A DNA stretch of 64,000 nucleotides from Pseudevernia furfuracea. Its lineage: Eukaryota; Ascomycota; Lecanoromycetes; Lecanorales; Parmeliaceae. The DNA lies in assembly GCA_022315425.1 (NCBI GenBank), contig JAIUPT010000042.1, forward strand, positions 1,922,001-1,986,000, read 5' to 3'. Under the pieces are notes generated by a model that saw nothing but the letters and a program-made list of their open reading frames with translations, ran no database searches and was not told where the DNA came from. Below, in pieces: positions 1 through 10,126 of this stretch; positions within the stretch are counted from its first letter, which is position 1; every line of letters begins with the position of its first letter. A program made the translations under genes and the position numbers.

Positions 1-466
1 CAGCGTAGACACACGCACCCAGAACAAAAACATGACCTCTCTCCATGAATTGTGCTCGGTCGGCCACAGTGGAGATAGGATAGTCGCTCGGTCGAGATTA
101 CCATCGGGAGATCGACCCACCACTCTTCAACCCGACTCGGTCAGGTCTGGACTCGGTCGACCGCCCAAAAGCACATCCTCGCGTGGTCTAGACCAGATGC
201 ACTTGGAACTGCAGAGCTCTGCTGGATGCGCTGTACTACTTCCTCGGCGTAATCCGTTGCAATCGTCAGCCAGCCACGCCGACGCTTTTACATGCATAGC
301 TCCCTAAGATCCAATCAATCCTTTTCGCAGAGCTCTTGGAAGTTTCGTTGAATATATCTACTACCACCATGAATCCATTCCTGCAACATTCATTCCTTGA
401 CACTCATGGCGCTCTGTATTCCTCTTCAGTCTCTTCGCCCTGACATGCAACACGGAATCAATAGCT
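1..466. other. stretch without recognised gene
   Basis: Only a 91-codon open frame without recognisable domains lies here. I see no RNA gene and no repeat. It may hold the upstream region of the small candidate gene that begins at 467. Confidence 0.5.
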
Positions 467-726
467 ATGGGTCAATCGATCTCAGCAGTAACAGACAGTA
501 TGCAACAAGAAGCCGCGAAAGAAAAGTTTGCCAACGATGCAATGGATTCACCTAGTGAGCTAGCTGTGAGTCGGGTATATTTAGTCGCAGCCCTCATGAA
601 CTAACTGCAGTGTAGAAAATGCAAATGGAAGCGTCTGAGCTGGCCATCAAGGTATCTTCTCTTCCACATCTTCGAGACCGACTCAAAAAGGCCTAATCTG
701 ACTCAAGTGCACAGAGCTACGGATGA
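467..726 (+). CDS. candidate spliced micropeptide, possible N-myristoylated protein (48 aa)
   Basis: Proposed exons are 467-565, 616-651 and 715-726. The first intron (566-615) has a GTGAGT donor, a CTAAC branch-like site and a TGTAG acceptor. The second (652-714) has a GTATCT donor, a CTGAC branch-like site and a CACAG acceptor. All three exons join in phase 0 and end in TGA. The product starts MGQSIS, which fits the M-G-x-x-x-S N-myristoylation pattern. It continues as an acidic, probably helical peptide with repeated Met-Gln and Glu-Ala pairs (KMQMEASELAIK in exon 2). I do not recognise a family. The case rests on two well-formed introns in so short a frame. A longer protein using another third exon is possible: a 79-codon frame runs from 707 to 946, but its phase does not fit exon 2. 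Confidence 0.35.
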
Positions 727-1586
727 TACCAGGATGATACCGATCGGTAAGATAATTGAGAAAAACCATGCCATCCGGTGCCACATTGACGACGAGCCCG
801 GTAAGATCGAAGACATGGAATCGGATACTTTCAGCGCCTTTGTATCCGGCGATATCCTGGGGAGGCGTCTCCAGATTGCTCAACAGTGCTCTGAAGGTCT
901 CTTGGGCTCCTATTCGGGTAACCCCTCATCCCGTGATAGTCAGTAAGTTGATACCTATGAGGTCGAGCCGTCCATATGGATGCGACGAGGTATTCGAAGG
1001 CAACTGCGCAAAAGGTGGAGTTAGCTAAGCTCGTCCCACGTCTTTGGAGAAGTAGATGATCGATCCTCCAGAGGCCAGATTGAAGCCATTATTCCACATA
1101 TATGACCTCGAGATCCATCTGGAGGAGCTCGCGGCTGGAGCGATGGCGGGACCGAAGAGCAAAAATAAACAGCGACGGGAACGAAGCAGGTATCAAGTCA
1201 ACAGCTACACGACCAGAGTCACGTTTGCTGCTATCTAGCACTGTGGAGGACGGGTGATGGTAGTAATCAGAGACGAGCTTCGTGTCAACAGTCATGGAAA
1301 TTGGAGCCACGTTTAGCCACGACCGGGCAATGATGGGGAGGAGACGGCGATTGAAGGGATGATGCCTGAGCATCATACCAGCAATTACCTAATTAAAGAG
1401 ATTTCCGCTACTACCCAGCGCTGGCTCTCCCTTACCGTGGCTGCACAATGGGAATCTAGTTTGTGTCGTGGCACCCATTGCTCAAGATAGTAACAAAATT
1501 CATGACTTAGCATGTATGAGCTTTGCATTATTGAATGGTTGCCTCACTAAAGCTTCCAGTTTAAAATGCCTTCGATCGCCGCGATT
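727..1586. other. stretch without recognised gene
   Basis: It holds short open frames of 60-95 codons on both strands, none with a domain I recognise. Part of it is probably the downstream region of RSA4, whose stop codon is at 1587. Confidence 0.5.
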
Positions 1587-3218
1587 TCAATGTCTCCATA
1601 CTCTCACCGCCTTGTCTTTCCCTCCGCTCGCAACCTTGCTTCCATCAGGACTCCAATCAACTGCATACACCTCATCCTGATGCCCAGGCAAATCTTCTTT
1701 CAACTTTGCAGTCCTAATCTCCCATACCTTCAGCGTGGTATCCCTGCTTCCACTTACCAGCAGTCTACTATCGGGACTAAAACAGGCCATATATACCGGC
1801 CCAACATGACCTCTCAATGTAGCAATGAACTTTCCATCCCTTGCATTCCATAGCTTGACGTGATTGTCCCAGCCACAGCTAGCGATGAAAAGACCATCGG
1901 CAGAGAACGTAACGTGATTAACTTGCTTTTGATGCCCGAGAAGGCGAGCAAGAGGTTTCGTAGTCTTGGATGGTTCCCATAGATATATTGTGAAGTCATC
2001 ACTAGCCGTCACCAGTCTCTCAACTATCTCGTTGTTAATGGTTGCAGCTTTATCAAAGCGCTGCTTTGCCTTTGCAATCTTTCCTTCTTGGGTTGGTGGG
2101 ACATCACCTGTGTGTTCATGATAGGCGGTTCGGAGTACAAAATCTGTGGAGAGAGCCAGATGATTGACCCAATGGGCATGGGAGGAGAGCGTATGGGCGA
2201 GAGTACCTTCGTTTGCATTCCAGATCTTTACGGTTTTATCGTGCGAACATGTATATATCTTGCCGGTCCCACCCCAGCGAACGCAGGATACAGATCCCTT
2301 GTGACCACTAAGCACCAATTCGATCCTCTTAGAGACTATGTCCCATACCCTCACTGTGGCATCTTTCGAAGAAGAGGCGAGCCGTGGTCGGCCAGGCGTC
2401 TGGAGATGATAAGGTTCCCATGCTAAACTGGTGGTCCATTTACTGTGACCTTTTAGAGGTGCACCTAGTGACTCGCCGGTCTTTGGGTTCCATAACCTGA
2501 CTGTATTATCCATCGAACCAGTAGCAATTGTCGAATCATCTGGAGACCAGCTAACTACCAGCACCCAGCTCGTGTGGCCTTTTAGAGTGTGAATGGGTGT
2601 TCCAGTGTCGCAATCGAATATCCGAGCAGTCGAATCTCCGCTACCTGTAACTAGCCTTGATGATGACGAGGGTGAGAACGCCGTTGCTAGTATGGCTTCC
2701 CCGTGCCCTGGTATTGACGAGGAGCATCTTGATACGGCACGGACTCGAAATATTGCCTGTGGTGTATACTGGAGACTGATGGAGTCTTCGGTTGTCTTCA
2801 GACCAGGCTTGAGAAGGGTGTGGTAGAGATCATCTGCTACGTCAAGAGCGTTGTCGAGTCTCGTGGGATCGGATGTTTCGCGATGATAGGTAAAGCGATA
2901 AGGGATTCGTTCAGAGGCATCCTATGAAGGGTCAGCAGCTATTTCTGCTTTTGGTTGATGGGGAGAACAACCGGTGATCCTGGGAAGACCTACGTTCCTC
3001 TGCAACGTATTCAACAGTAGCTCGAGATTCTTCACAGTGGCATCCCGGACGGGAACAGAGACTGGCGGACCAGCTGAGAGGCCGGTGGCTTGATCCAAGA
3101 ACTGCACTCGTATTGAGCCGAGGTTGTCTGGGATTGTGTCGACATCTTGCTGAGCTCTTGCCAATTCGGCCACGGCAGTGCGCTGACGCTTACTTGGTGG
3201 GGGAACAGTAGTCGCCAT
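1587..3218 (-). CDS. rsa4: ribosome assembly protein Rsa4/Notchless (NLE-WD40)
   Basis: Exons are 3218-2994 and 2921-1587. The 72-bp intron (2922-2993) has a GTAGGT donor and an ATAG acceptor and joins in phase 0, giving 519 aa, close to yeast Rsa4 (515). The N-terminus carries the NLE domain (about residues 25-95), followed by repeated WD40 blades ending in GH...D...W-D signatures (for example TVRLWNPKTGE, TVRVWDI, TLKVWEI). Family knowledge: Rsa4 sits on the nucleolar pre-60S particle. Its NLE domain binds the MIDAS domain of the AAA ATPase Rea1/Midasin, whose pull drives release of assembly factors. The gene diverges from MSH4 across a 261-bp intergenic stretch holding tandem AGCCCTA repeats. 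No truncation or missing motif was seen. Confidence 0.95.
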
Positions 3219-3354
3219 GTAGAGGTAGAGAGTGAGTTGTCAGGTAGGGTTATGAGAGCACAAGGTGTGATAATTTTACATTTTTAACGAATAATCAGGA
3301 TCGTGGGGGTCCACTAAACTGAGGAGGCCATACAGGGTCCGCCCCGCCGATTTA

Positions 3355-3378
3355 AAGCCCTAAGCCCTAAGCCCTGAA
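3355..3378. promoter_or_regulatory. tandem AGCCCTA repeat (Tbf1-like sites) in the RSA4/MSH4 divergent promoter
   Basis: Three head-to-tail copies of the 7-mer AGCCCTA occur, the last slightly degenerate (AGCCCTGAA). They give two perfect AGCCCTAA octamers. ARCCCTAA is the known consensus of the yeast Myb factor Tbf1, which controls ribosomal and ribosome-biogenesis genes in several fungi. The repeat lies 137 bp before RSA4 and about 100 bp before MSH4. That a Tbf1 homologue binds here is inference. Confidence 0.5.
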
Positions 3379-3479
3379 TTATCTCTTGTCATCTTGCACA
3401 GAACAGGGCAATTTTCTTTCCCCTACACCACCTACTTGAGCCAGTATCGTCAGGTAAGCGGACAGGTCATCCAGCCAAT

Positions 3480-6400
3480 ATGGCGGCCAATAGTCGTCCA
3501 TCCACATCTTATACTTCTGCTGCCACATCTTTTCCATCACGTCCGCAAGGCGAAAGTACCACACCTCGTCCAAGTACAAGCATGAGCAGGGCCACCACTG
3601 GTCGACCGCGAACTGGTAGACCTAGAACAGCTGCCTCGACCATTGGTGGGGACCAACAGATCATCTGCGCTCTCAGCGAGTCCAGAGGACTTTCTCCTAT
3701 CGTAGGCTTGGCTTTTGTCAACCTATCTACTACTGAAGCCGTTCTCTGTCAAATCTCCGACAACCAAACTTATGTCAAGACCATACATAAGCTCTTTTGT
3801 CTCGAGCCTACTGAAGTCCTTTTCATGACCACTGCTGCACAGCCTAAGTCAAAGCTGTACTCTTTCATTGAAGGCAACCTTCCCCACATGCACATCAATC
3901 CAATCGATAGAAAGTACTGGGCTGAGACGACAGGGATGGAATATATTCAACAGTTGGCGTTCAAGCAGGATCTGGAAGCCCTCAAAGTGGCTGTTGAGGG
4001 CAACTATTACGCAGTATGCTGTATCGCTGCCGTGGGTAGCGATCCAGCATGATTCTCTGATCTAGGCTGAGGTGCTCTAGGTGCTCAAATATATCGAGCT
4101 CAGTCTCTTGTACTCCTTTCCTTTCCACTCTCTTCGCATCACATATCAGCCGGCCGATGGCGCGATGATGATCGATCTGTCAACCATTCACGCATTAGAA
4201 CTTATCCAGAACCTGCAGAATGCCAAGTCGAAACACTGTTTGTTTGGGCTGATGAACCAGACACAGACGGCTATGGGGACTCGAGCTCTCAAGAGCAATG
4301 TTCTCCAACCATTGACAAGTGCTGCCTACTTGACCAAACGTTATGATGCGTTGGAAGAGTTGACAACGAAGGAAGATGTATTCTTCGCTGTTCGACAAGG
4401 TATTATGGTAAATTCTCAAGAGCACATTGACCGTCCACTGATAGTCGTGGCAGCTCTGAAGGCTTTTGTAGACGTTGATAGAGTCTTAACTGCGGTCAGT
4501 TGTTGTCACAGCTATCGAAGCAGCGATATTTGACAGAAGTAGATCACTCTGATCCCTACGAAACCCTCAATTCAGCATTCAGAACAATCGATTAACAATG
4601 TCATCTCACTCAAGCAATACGTAAAGTCGATTCCTCCGATTTACGAGGCACTGAAAACTGCAAGAACCGAATTGCTAGTGGAAATATTCGAGGTAGAGAA
4701 GTTCGTTGTCTTCGATTGACGGCGCTGATAATGTAGTTGTGCTCTCCTGAGACATATGTGGACGTGCAAGCGCTGATCGATGAAACCATTAATGAAGACA
4801 TTACATACCAAACTCAGCCTCTGGACTTGCGTAATCAGAGGACATATGCAGTCAAGGTTAGCCGCTGTCCCACCGGTTCTCAAGGGTCGTTGACTGATCT
4901 GGCTTCTCCTCGTAGTCAGGAGTCAACGGCCTCCTTGACGTCGCCAGACAGACATACAAAGAAGCCAACGCCGACGCTTATCAGCTCGTCACGGAATTAG
5001 GTCGTAGGTCGGGCATTTTCTGTTCATCTTGTGGAGCTGACCAAATCCAGAAGCCCATGAGCTAGCTCTTGAAATGAAGTACGACACCGCCAGGCAGTAT
5101 TACATCCGCATCGCTGCATCGGAGCTAGACGACCGTAACCTGCCAGATGTATTCATCAACGTGTTCAAAAAGAGGAACATGATTGAATGTCAGACCCTGG
5201 ATCTCCTCAAGTGGAACCAGAAAATCGTGGATTCCCATTATGAGGTGCTTCAGATGAGTGATCGAAGTATACAGGAACTCATCGACAATCTTCGTGCGGA
5301 GATTGCACCTCTATTCAAGATCAGCGACGCCATTGCACTCCTCGACGTCACCGCTTCCTTTGCCCATTTGGTCACCACGCAGGACTACTGCAGGCCCGAG
5401 TTGACTCATACCCTCGCTCTCAAGGGTGGAAGGCACCCTATCCGGGAGAAGATATATACGGAGAAATTTGTCCCAAATGACGCCTATGCCACTCGGCAAA
5501 GCCGGTTCCAGATCATCACCGGCTGCAACATGAGCGGGAAAAGCACCTACATCCGTTCAATTGCTCTAATGGCTGTCATGGCTCAGATAGGATGCTTTGT
5601 ACCAGCTTTCTACGCATCATTCCCAATTTTCCACCAGCTCTTCGCCCGCATCTCCATGGACGACAGCATCGAAGCAAACGTCTCCACCTTCGCGGCCGAA
5701 ATGCGCGAGACAGCCTTCATCCTCCGCAACATCGATGATCGAAGCATAGTCATTGTCGACGAGCTTGGCCGAGGCACCAGCACCCGAGACGGTCTCTCCA
5801 TCGCCATCGCCGTCGCAGAGGCTTTGGTCGAGAGCGGCGCCTTCGTCTGGTTCGCCACCCACTTCCGCGACCTCGCAAAGATCCTCGCCGAACGCAGCGG
5901 CGTGGTCAATTTGCACCTCTCGGTCGACATGAGCGAAGCGGATCGGATGAAGATGCTGTACAAGGTCGCCAAGGGTGCGGTGCAAGAAGAGCACTACGGC
6001 CTCGCCCTCGCCAAAGTCGTCGGTCTGCCTCCCAATGTCCTGCGTATCGCGGAGCAGGTCTCCAGAAAGCTGACGTCGAATATGGAAAAGCGGAGGAAGA
6101 ACTCGAAAACGATTGCACTGGTCAGGCGGAGGAAGCTGATCCTCAGTCTACGGGAGCAACTGATACAGGCACACGAGGGGAATATGAATGGCAAGGTGTT
6201 GGCTACATGGATGAAGAAGCTGCAGGATGAATTCGTGAACCGCATGGCTGCTATTGACGCTGATGCTGCTTCCGCGGTGGACGAGAGCGGGGAGGAGTCG
6301 GACACCGCCGATGATGCTGGGGCGGGCATCGGAACCGAGGCAGACGTTCAGCCCGAAGACCGCTCACCGAGCCCACACCGTGGCCGCGAGCTGGAAGACT

Positions 6401-6483
6401 CGGGCGAGAGCATGGAACGGAGCCCCCAGCGCCGTTATGAAATGACGGGTGCCCTCCAATCCGAGACGGGTGATGAGAATTGA
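3480..6483 (+). CDS. msh4: meiotic MutS homologue Msh4
   Basis: There are seven exons: 3480-4031, 4081-4399, 4454-4494, 4543-4692, 4737-4856, 4916-5000 and 5051-6483. The introns are 44-59 bp and all phases close, giving 899 aa. The spliced protein follows the family throughout, for example RQALKAFVDVDRVLTA across intron 2 and AVKSGVNGLLDVARQT across intron 5. The C-terminal MutS ATPase has Walker A GCNMSGKSTY (about residues 580-589), Walker B IVIVDELGRGT and an ATHF motif. Msh4 pairs with Msh5 as a clamp on recombination intermediates and promotes interfering crossovers in meiosis. The N-terminal mismatch-reading domain of Msh2/3/6 is absent, as expected. The tail is a long acidic low-complexity extension (about residues 780-899). 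Walker A has Cys where most MutS proteins have Pro. Confidence 0.95.
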
Positions 6484-6986
6484 AGACCCATCAATAGGGC
6501 AAACCAACCAACCAACCACATGAGCCCCTCTTACTTACCACCAGAAGCTTGAGACATTATTGCACGAATTATGAGCTTGGTTTGTATTTCCCAAAAGGAC
6601 ATCTCTTCTCTGGGGCTTTTTAACCTACAAGATTCAGTCGTAAAAGTAAAGGAGCGTCGAGCCTATTGCGCATGGTGTTGTAGAGTACCTTTTGAAAGTC
6701 CGGTATCCAAGCCAACGTTTGCGCTCAAAAGTGTGGGCTTAATTAAAAAGGGGTACCATGGCCGAACATTGAGACATTCCATAAGCCAACTTTTACATAA
6801 TCCATGCTACGATTAACGGCTTTAAGTACCAGAGACGCGCTCTGTATATGATCCATGTGCATTTGGTCATAACTCCTGTTCAAAACATCGCTTGGGGCTC
6901 AAAATCACCGCTTGGGAGCAGAGCCGATCCAAGGCACCATACCCCGTTCTCCATTTCTAAACATGGCTTGCGATCCTAAAACCTGA

Positions 6987-9413
6987 TCACCCAAACTTAT
7001 ACAAAGTCTGCTTCTTATTGCCCTTCCCCTTCTTCTTGCCCGCTTCAACCTCTCCGTCTACCTCAGCTCCAGGAGCTGCAGGAGTGATGGTTCCACTTCC
7101 ACCATTCGCACCCCCCCACGGATTAGCAGGATTGTTATTTCCCCTCCCATCATCCCACCGCACCGTCCCCCGCGTTAGTCCCATGATCATAGTATTGGGC
7201 TTTGCAGCGGCTGGTAGCGCGGGAAAGGCATCTACCGCTGAGCCGGCCGGTTTGCCGGAGATTGAGGGTCTGGAGACCGGTTGTGATGCTGGTGAGGGTC
7301 TTGACGAGGAAGAAGGAGCAACCCACGGTGTGGCGCGGACGCGACCTGCACCGGCTCTGTTGGCCGAGGACGCAGGTATCGATGGAAATGGATTCGCGGC
7401 GGTGGAATTGCCCCAGCTACCTTGTTTGCTAACTGCTGAGCGTGATGATTGAGCTGTCGAGCTCTTCAGCTTGAGGACCCGGTGACCTCCGCTGCCTGCA
7501 GCAGCGGCTGAAGAGCCAGGTAAGACGCCACTGGGCCCTGGCAATGATGGGTAGTCCTCGTTGATGGCGCGCCAGTCATTCCACGCCTTGAGCAGGCCGT
7601 TGCGCTTTGCTTCATTTTCGTAGATATCGGCAAGTTCCTTGATGAGTTTGCCTAAATCCGCGGAGGGGACGTCAAAGAGGGAGAAAAAGGAGTCGATGAG
7701 CTGGGAGGCTGTGACGGTGGAGGTGCGGTAGGATGAGACGCTTCCGCGGAAGTCGAAGATTTTGGTTTGGTCGTGCTTGAGCATGGCGGAGGCGCGGTCC
7801 ATGACGGAGCTGTGCTGCAATCTTCGGGCTTGTTCTTGTGGAGTTAGTCCTGGGGCGGTTTGGGGAGATTCCGGTGTTGTGTTGGCGGCAGAGTCAAGAT
7901 GGAGATTGTCTATGGCTGGAAACGAGCTGTTTGTGGTAGTATGATTTCTAGGTGCTGTGACTGTGTCTTGATTTCGGGCTGCTGGCCTCGCAGCGTATGC
8001 GTCGGTAGAGTTCAATTGGCCGCCGAAGGTCCTCGCAGCGGCCGGCTGCGCACTTTGGATCGCCATTTGTCTCTGATAAGCAAGCTCATCTCTCCGCAAA
8101 GGTTGAGCGGTTGACTGTGGGAGAGCCTCAGTATTAGGATCTCTGCCCCTTCCTCTGCCCCTCCCATCTCTCCTGCCTCCTCGACCGTTGTCTTGGTGCG
8201 GAGTCCTGTAGTCGAAGGCCGAGATGTCAACTCTCCTAGCATCTCTTCTGGCATCTTTGGTCAGGCCATTGGGATGTGCTTCGAGTTGATGCGCCTTGAG
8301 ATCCATTTCGGATTCGAAGACAACAAATTTTTTGTCCATGCACTCTTGGTCTGCACATAAAAAGTGATCTTTCCTGAAGTGTTGCTCTAATGAATCATAG
8401 TCCACGTAGTACTGCTGTTGCCTTGCTGGGTTCCTACGATCACAAATATGACACTTCTCATGCTTATCCCTGCAATGAACATACAGCTCGTCGTCACCAT
8501 AGAACCGCTGTCTACAGAAGCCACATTCTGGATGCCCTTTGAAACCGCTTTGGTCTACAGCCCCAGGATGGTCGTCTCCGAACTTTTCATGTTTCTTCAA
8601 ATCTTGTTGTGTGAACAGCTCGTGCTCGTGTGTAAAGACCTTTTTGTTCCTTGTACATAGATCACACAGGACCTTGTGGTGGATACTCCTGACATGACGA
8701 TGGAGATCTGGCCATCCCCGGCAGGCAATGTCGCAGCTTTCGTCAGGGCAATTATACCGTAGTAAAAGTATAGTGTCGCTGTGGATATCTTTCTGCTCGT
8801 ACTTGATACCCAGCACTTCGTCGATCTCCTGGAAGTCGGTCTCAACAAAGTCTTCGTAACGCTTAGTGCCATCATCAGTGAATATGACGAACTTGGCTTC
8901 CGTCCGACAATGAGCGCATGCTCTCGTCTTATACAAAGCCCTCAATCTCAAGGCGCAGATATGGCAAGTCCGGTGATTGCAAGGGGCGACAGAATTGTGG
9001 ACCACTGGCGAGGCACATATAAAGCAGACTTCAGCTTCATCTTCGTCCTCCGTCCCATTCTGCTCCTTGTTCTCATCGCCCTCTCTCGTTTCGGCATCTT
9101 TGGTCAGGCGACCACCAAAGCTGCCTCCACCGCCAAGACCCGGAGGTGGTGGTATGGGAGGTGCTGAGGGATTCGCTGAGCTAGAGAGGCGTCTCGCTCG
9201 CTGGTTGGGCCCTCCGTCTGTTCGATTGCCCCAGATCCCTCTTCCTCCTCGTCTATATCCACCTCTTGCACCTTCATGATTATGCGGGCCCCTGTTTCCA
9301 CCACGTGCTCCACCTCTGGAAAAAGTCCCATGCATCTGATTTTGCGGCTGCGAATCAATGGCGGCTTGGGCGGGTTGGGAATGGGTCCCGGCTACTTGTG
9401 TTACTGAGGCCAT
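6987..9413 (-). CDS. hel2: RING E3 ubiquitin ligase Hel2/ZNF598
   Basis: This is a single exon of 808 aa starting at MASVTQVAG. The frame stays open 42 codons upstream (to 9539), but that part is basic and poorly protein-like, so I chose the inner Met. An RGG-rich N-terminus (residues about 30-65) leads to a C3HC4 RING (about 130-170; CFICASP...CNHRTCHIC...CAHC). A run of C2H2-like zinc fingers follows (CDIACRGWPDLHRH, CGFCRQRF, CHICDRR). The second half is disordered and Gly/Ser/Pro-rich, ending LYKFG. Hel2/ZNF598 detects collided ribosomes and ubiquitinates small-subunit proteins, starting ribosome quality control and no-go decay. The gene converges on MSH4 with 503 bp between the stops. 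Confidence 0.92.
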   Translation of the reverse strand: MASVTQVAGTHSQPAQAAIDSQPQNQMHGTFSRGGARGGNRGPHNHEGARGGYRRGGRGIWGNRTDGGPNQRARRLSSSANPSAPPIPPPPGLGGGGSFGGRLTKDAETREGDENKEQNGTEDEDEAEVCFICASPVVHNSVAPCNHRTCHICALRLRALYKTRACAHCRTEAKFVIFTDDGTKRYEDFVETDFQEIDEVLGIKYEQKDIHSDTILLLRYNCPDESCDIACRGWPDLHRHVRSIHHKVLCDLCTRNKKVFTHEHELFTQQDLKKHEKFGDDHPGAVDQSGFKGHPECGFCRQRFYGDDELYVHCRDKHEKCHICDRRNPARQQQYYVDYDSLEQHFRKDHFLCADQECMDKKFVVFESEMDLKAHQLEAHPNGLTKDARRDARRVDISAFDYRTPHQDNGRGGRRDGRGRGRGRDPNTEALPQSTAQPLRRDELAYQRQMAIQSAQPAAARTFGGQLNSTDAYAARPAARNQDTVTAPRNHTTTNSSFPAIDNLHLDSAANTTPESPQTAPGLTPQEQARRLQHSSVMDRASAMLKHDQTKIFDFRGSVSSYRTSTVTASQLIDSFFSLFDVPSADLGKLIKELADIYENEAKRNGLLKAWNDWRAINEDYPSLPGPSGVLPGSSAAAAGSGGHRVLKLKSSTAQSSRSAVSKQGSWGNSTAANPFPSIPASSANRAGAGRVRATPWVAPSSSSRPSPASQPVSRPSISGKPAGSAVDAFPALPAAAKPNTMIMGLTRGTVRWDDGRGNNNPANPWGGANGGSGTITPAAPGAEVDGEVEAGKKKGKGNKKQTLYKFG

Positions 9414-9611
9414 TGCGGTTTGATGAATTGAAAAGTTGAAAGGAAAGGGGAATGGAAGGATAGTGGTCCTGTTTGCTTGGGAAATGAAGTGGGAGGTGTA
9501 CACGTTGTGGGTTGTATTTGGCAGGCGTGAGAGTATCAAGGCGAGTCACTTGGTGGGGTTTACTAATCTTGGATTGCCTCAGTCCCTCAGTCCCTCAGAC
9601 GTGCCAATGCC

Positions 9612-9707
9612 TCTAAGCCCCTTCGGGTTAGCGCCTTCTGCGTATTACGGAACTTCCCGGTAGCCATTAAGCCGCATAGTCATCAGACTAACCCGAAGGG
9701 GCTTAAA
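9612..9707. mobile_element. short inverted-repeat element, MITE-like
   Basis: A perfect 18-bp inverted repeat, TAAGCCCCTTCGGGTTAG at 9614-9631, pairs with its complement at 9688-9705, with 56 bp between. Both outer ends are TA, as expected if a Tc1/mariner-type element duplicated a TA target. No coding capacity remains. It lies upstream of HEL2 and downstream of the C2H2 gene. A strong hairpin with regulatory use is the alternative. Confidence 0.5.
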
Positions 9708-10023
9708 GCATGATAGGTCTGAGACACTGGTCTATTTCCGCTTAATAAGCTGAGTCTACTATATTTATCGCTTTTGATTCGTCAGATCGGTACGGGCCTT
9801 TTACATGCTCAACGGTTCAAGGTAGGCAGGCTTATACGCCTTGTCAATAAATGCAACAATCTTTGGCGAGGAAAACAGCGCGAAAGCACAGTTCAGAAGT
9901 GCGGTTCGAACTCGGTTCATTGCCAGCCGCAGACTTGCTAGCGTTGCTCATCCTGTGACGCCCCCATTTTTGACATGCATCAGTGCTGCATCGACTCGAA
10001 GACTCCGCCGGGGTAATTTTTAA

Positions 10024-10040
10024 GGGGGGGGGGTTTTTTT
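10024..10040. repeat. homopolymer junction G10-T7
   Basis: Ten G followed directly by seven T, just downstream of the C2H2 gene. Tracts like this are prone to slippage and sequencing error. Confidence 0.8.
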
Positions 10041-10126
10041 ATCGCAACTGGAAGACTGAGAGTAGCCTATGGTAAGTCTAATCCTGTAATTGTGAGCAAC
10101 GAGCGATACGTCCACGTCTAGCAGCT

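Noticed and set aside
3352..3378. Interstitial telomere
   Set aside because: The unit is the 7-mer AGCCCTA, not TTAGGG, and only three copies sit in a promoter; a transcription-factor site is a better fit.
5617..5994. 120- and 125-codon minus-strand frames
   Set aside because: Antisense to the conserved ATPase part of MSH4; no own domain.
7018..7452. 144-codon plus-strand frame
   Set aside because: Antisense to HEL2; its open state follows from the Gly/Pro/Ser-rich codons of the real gene.
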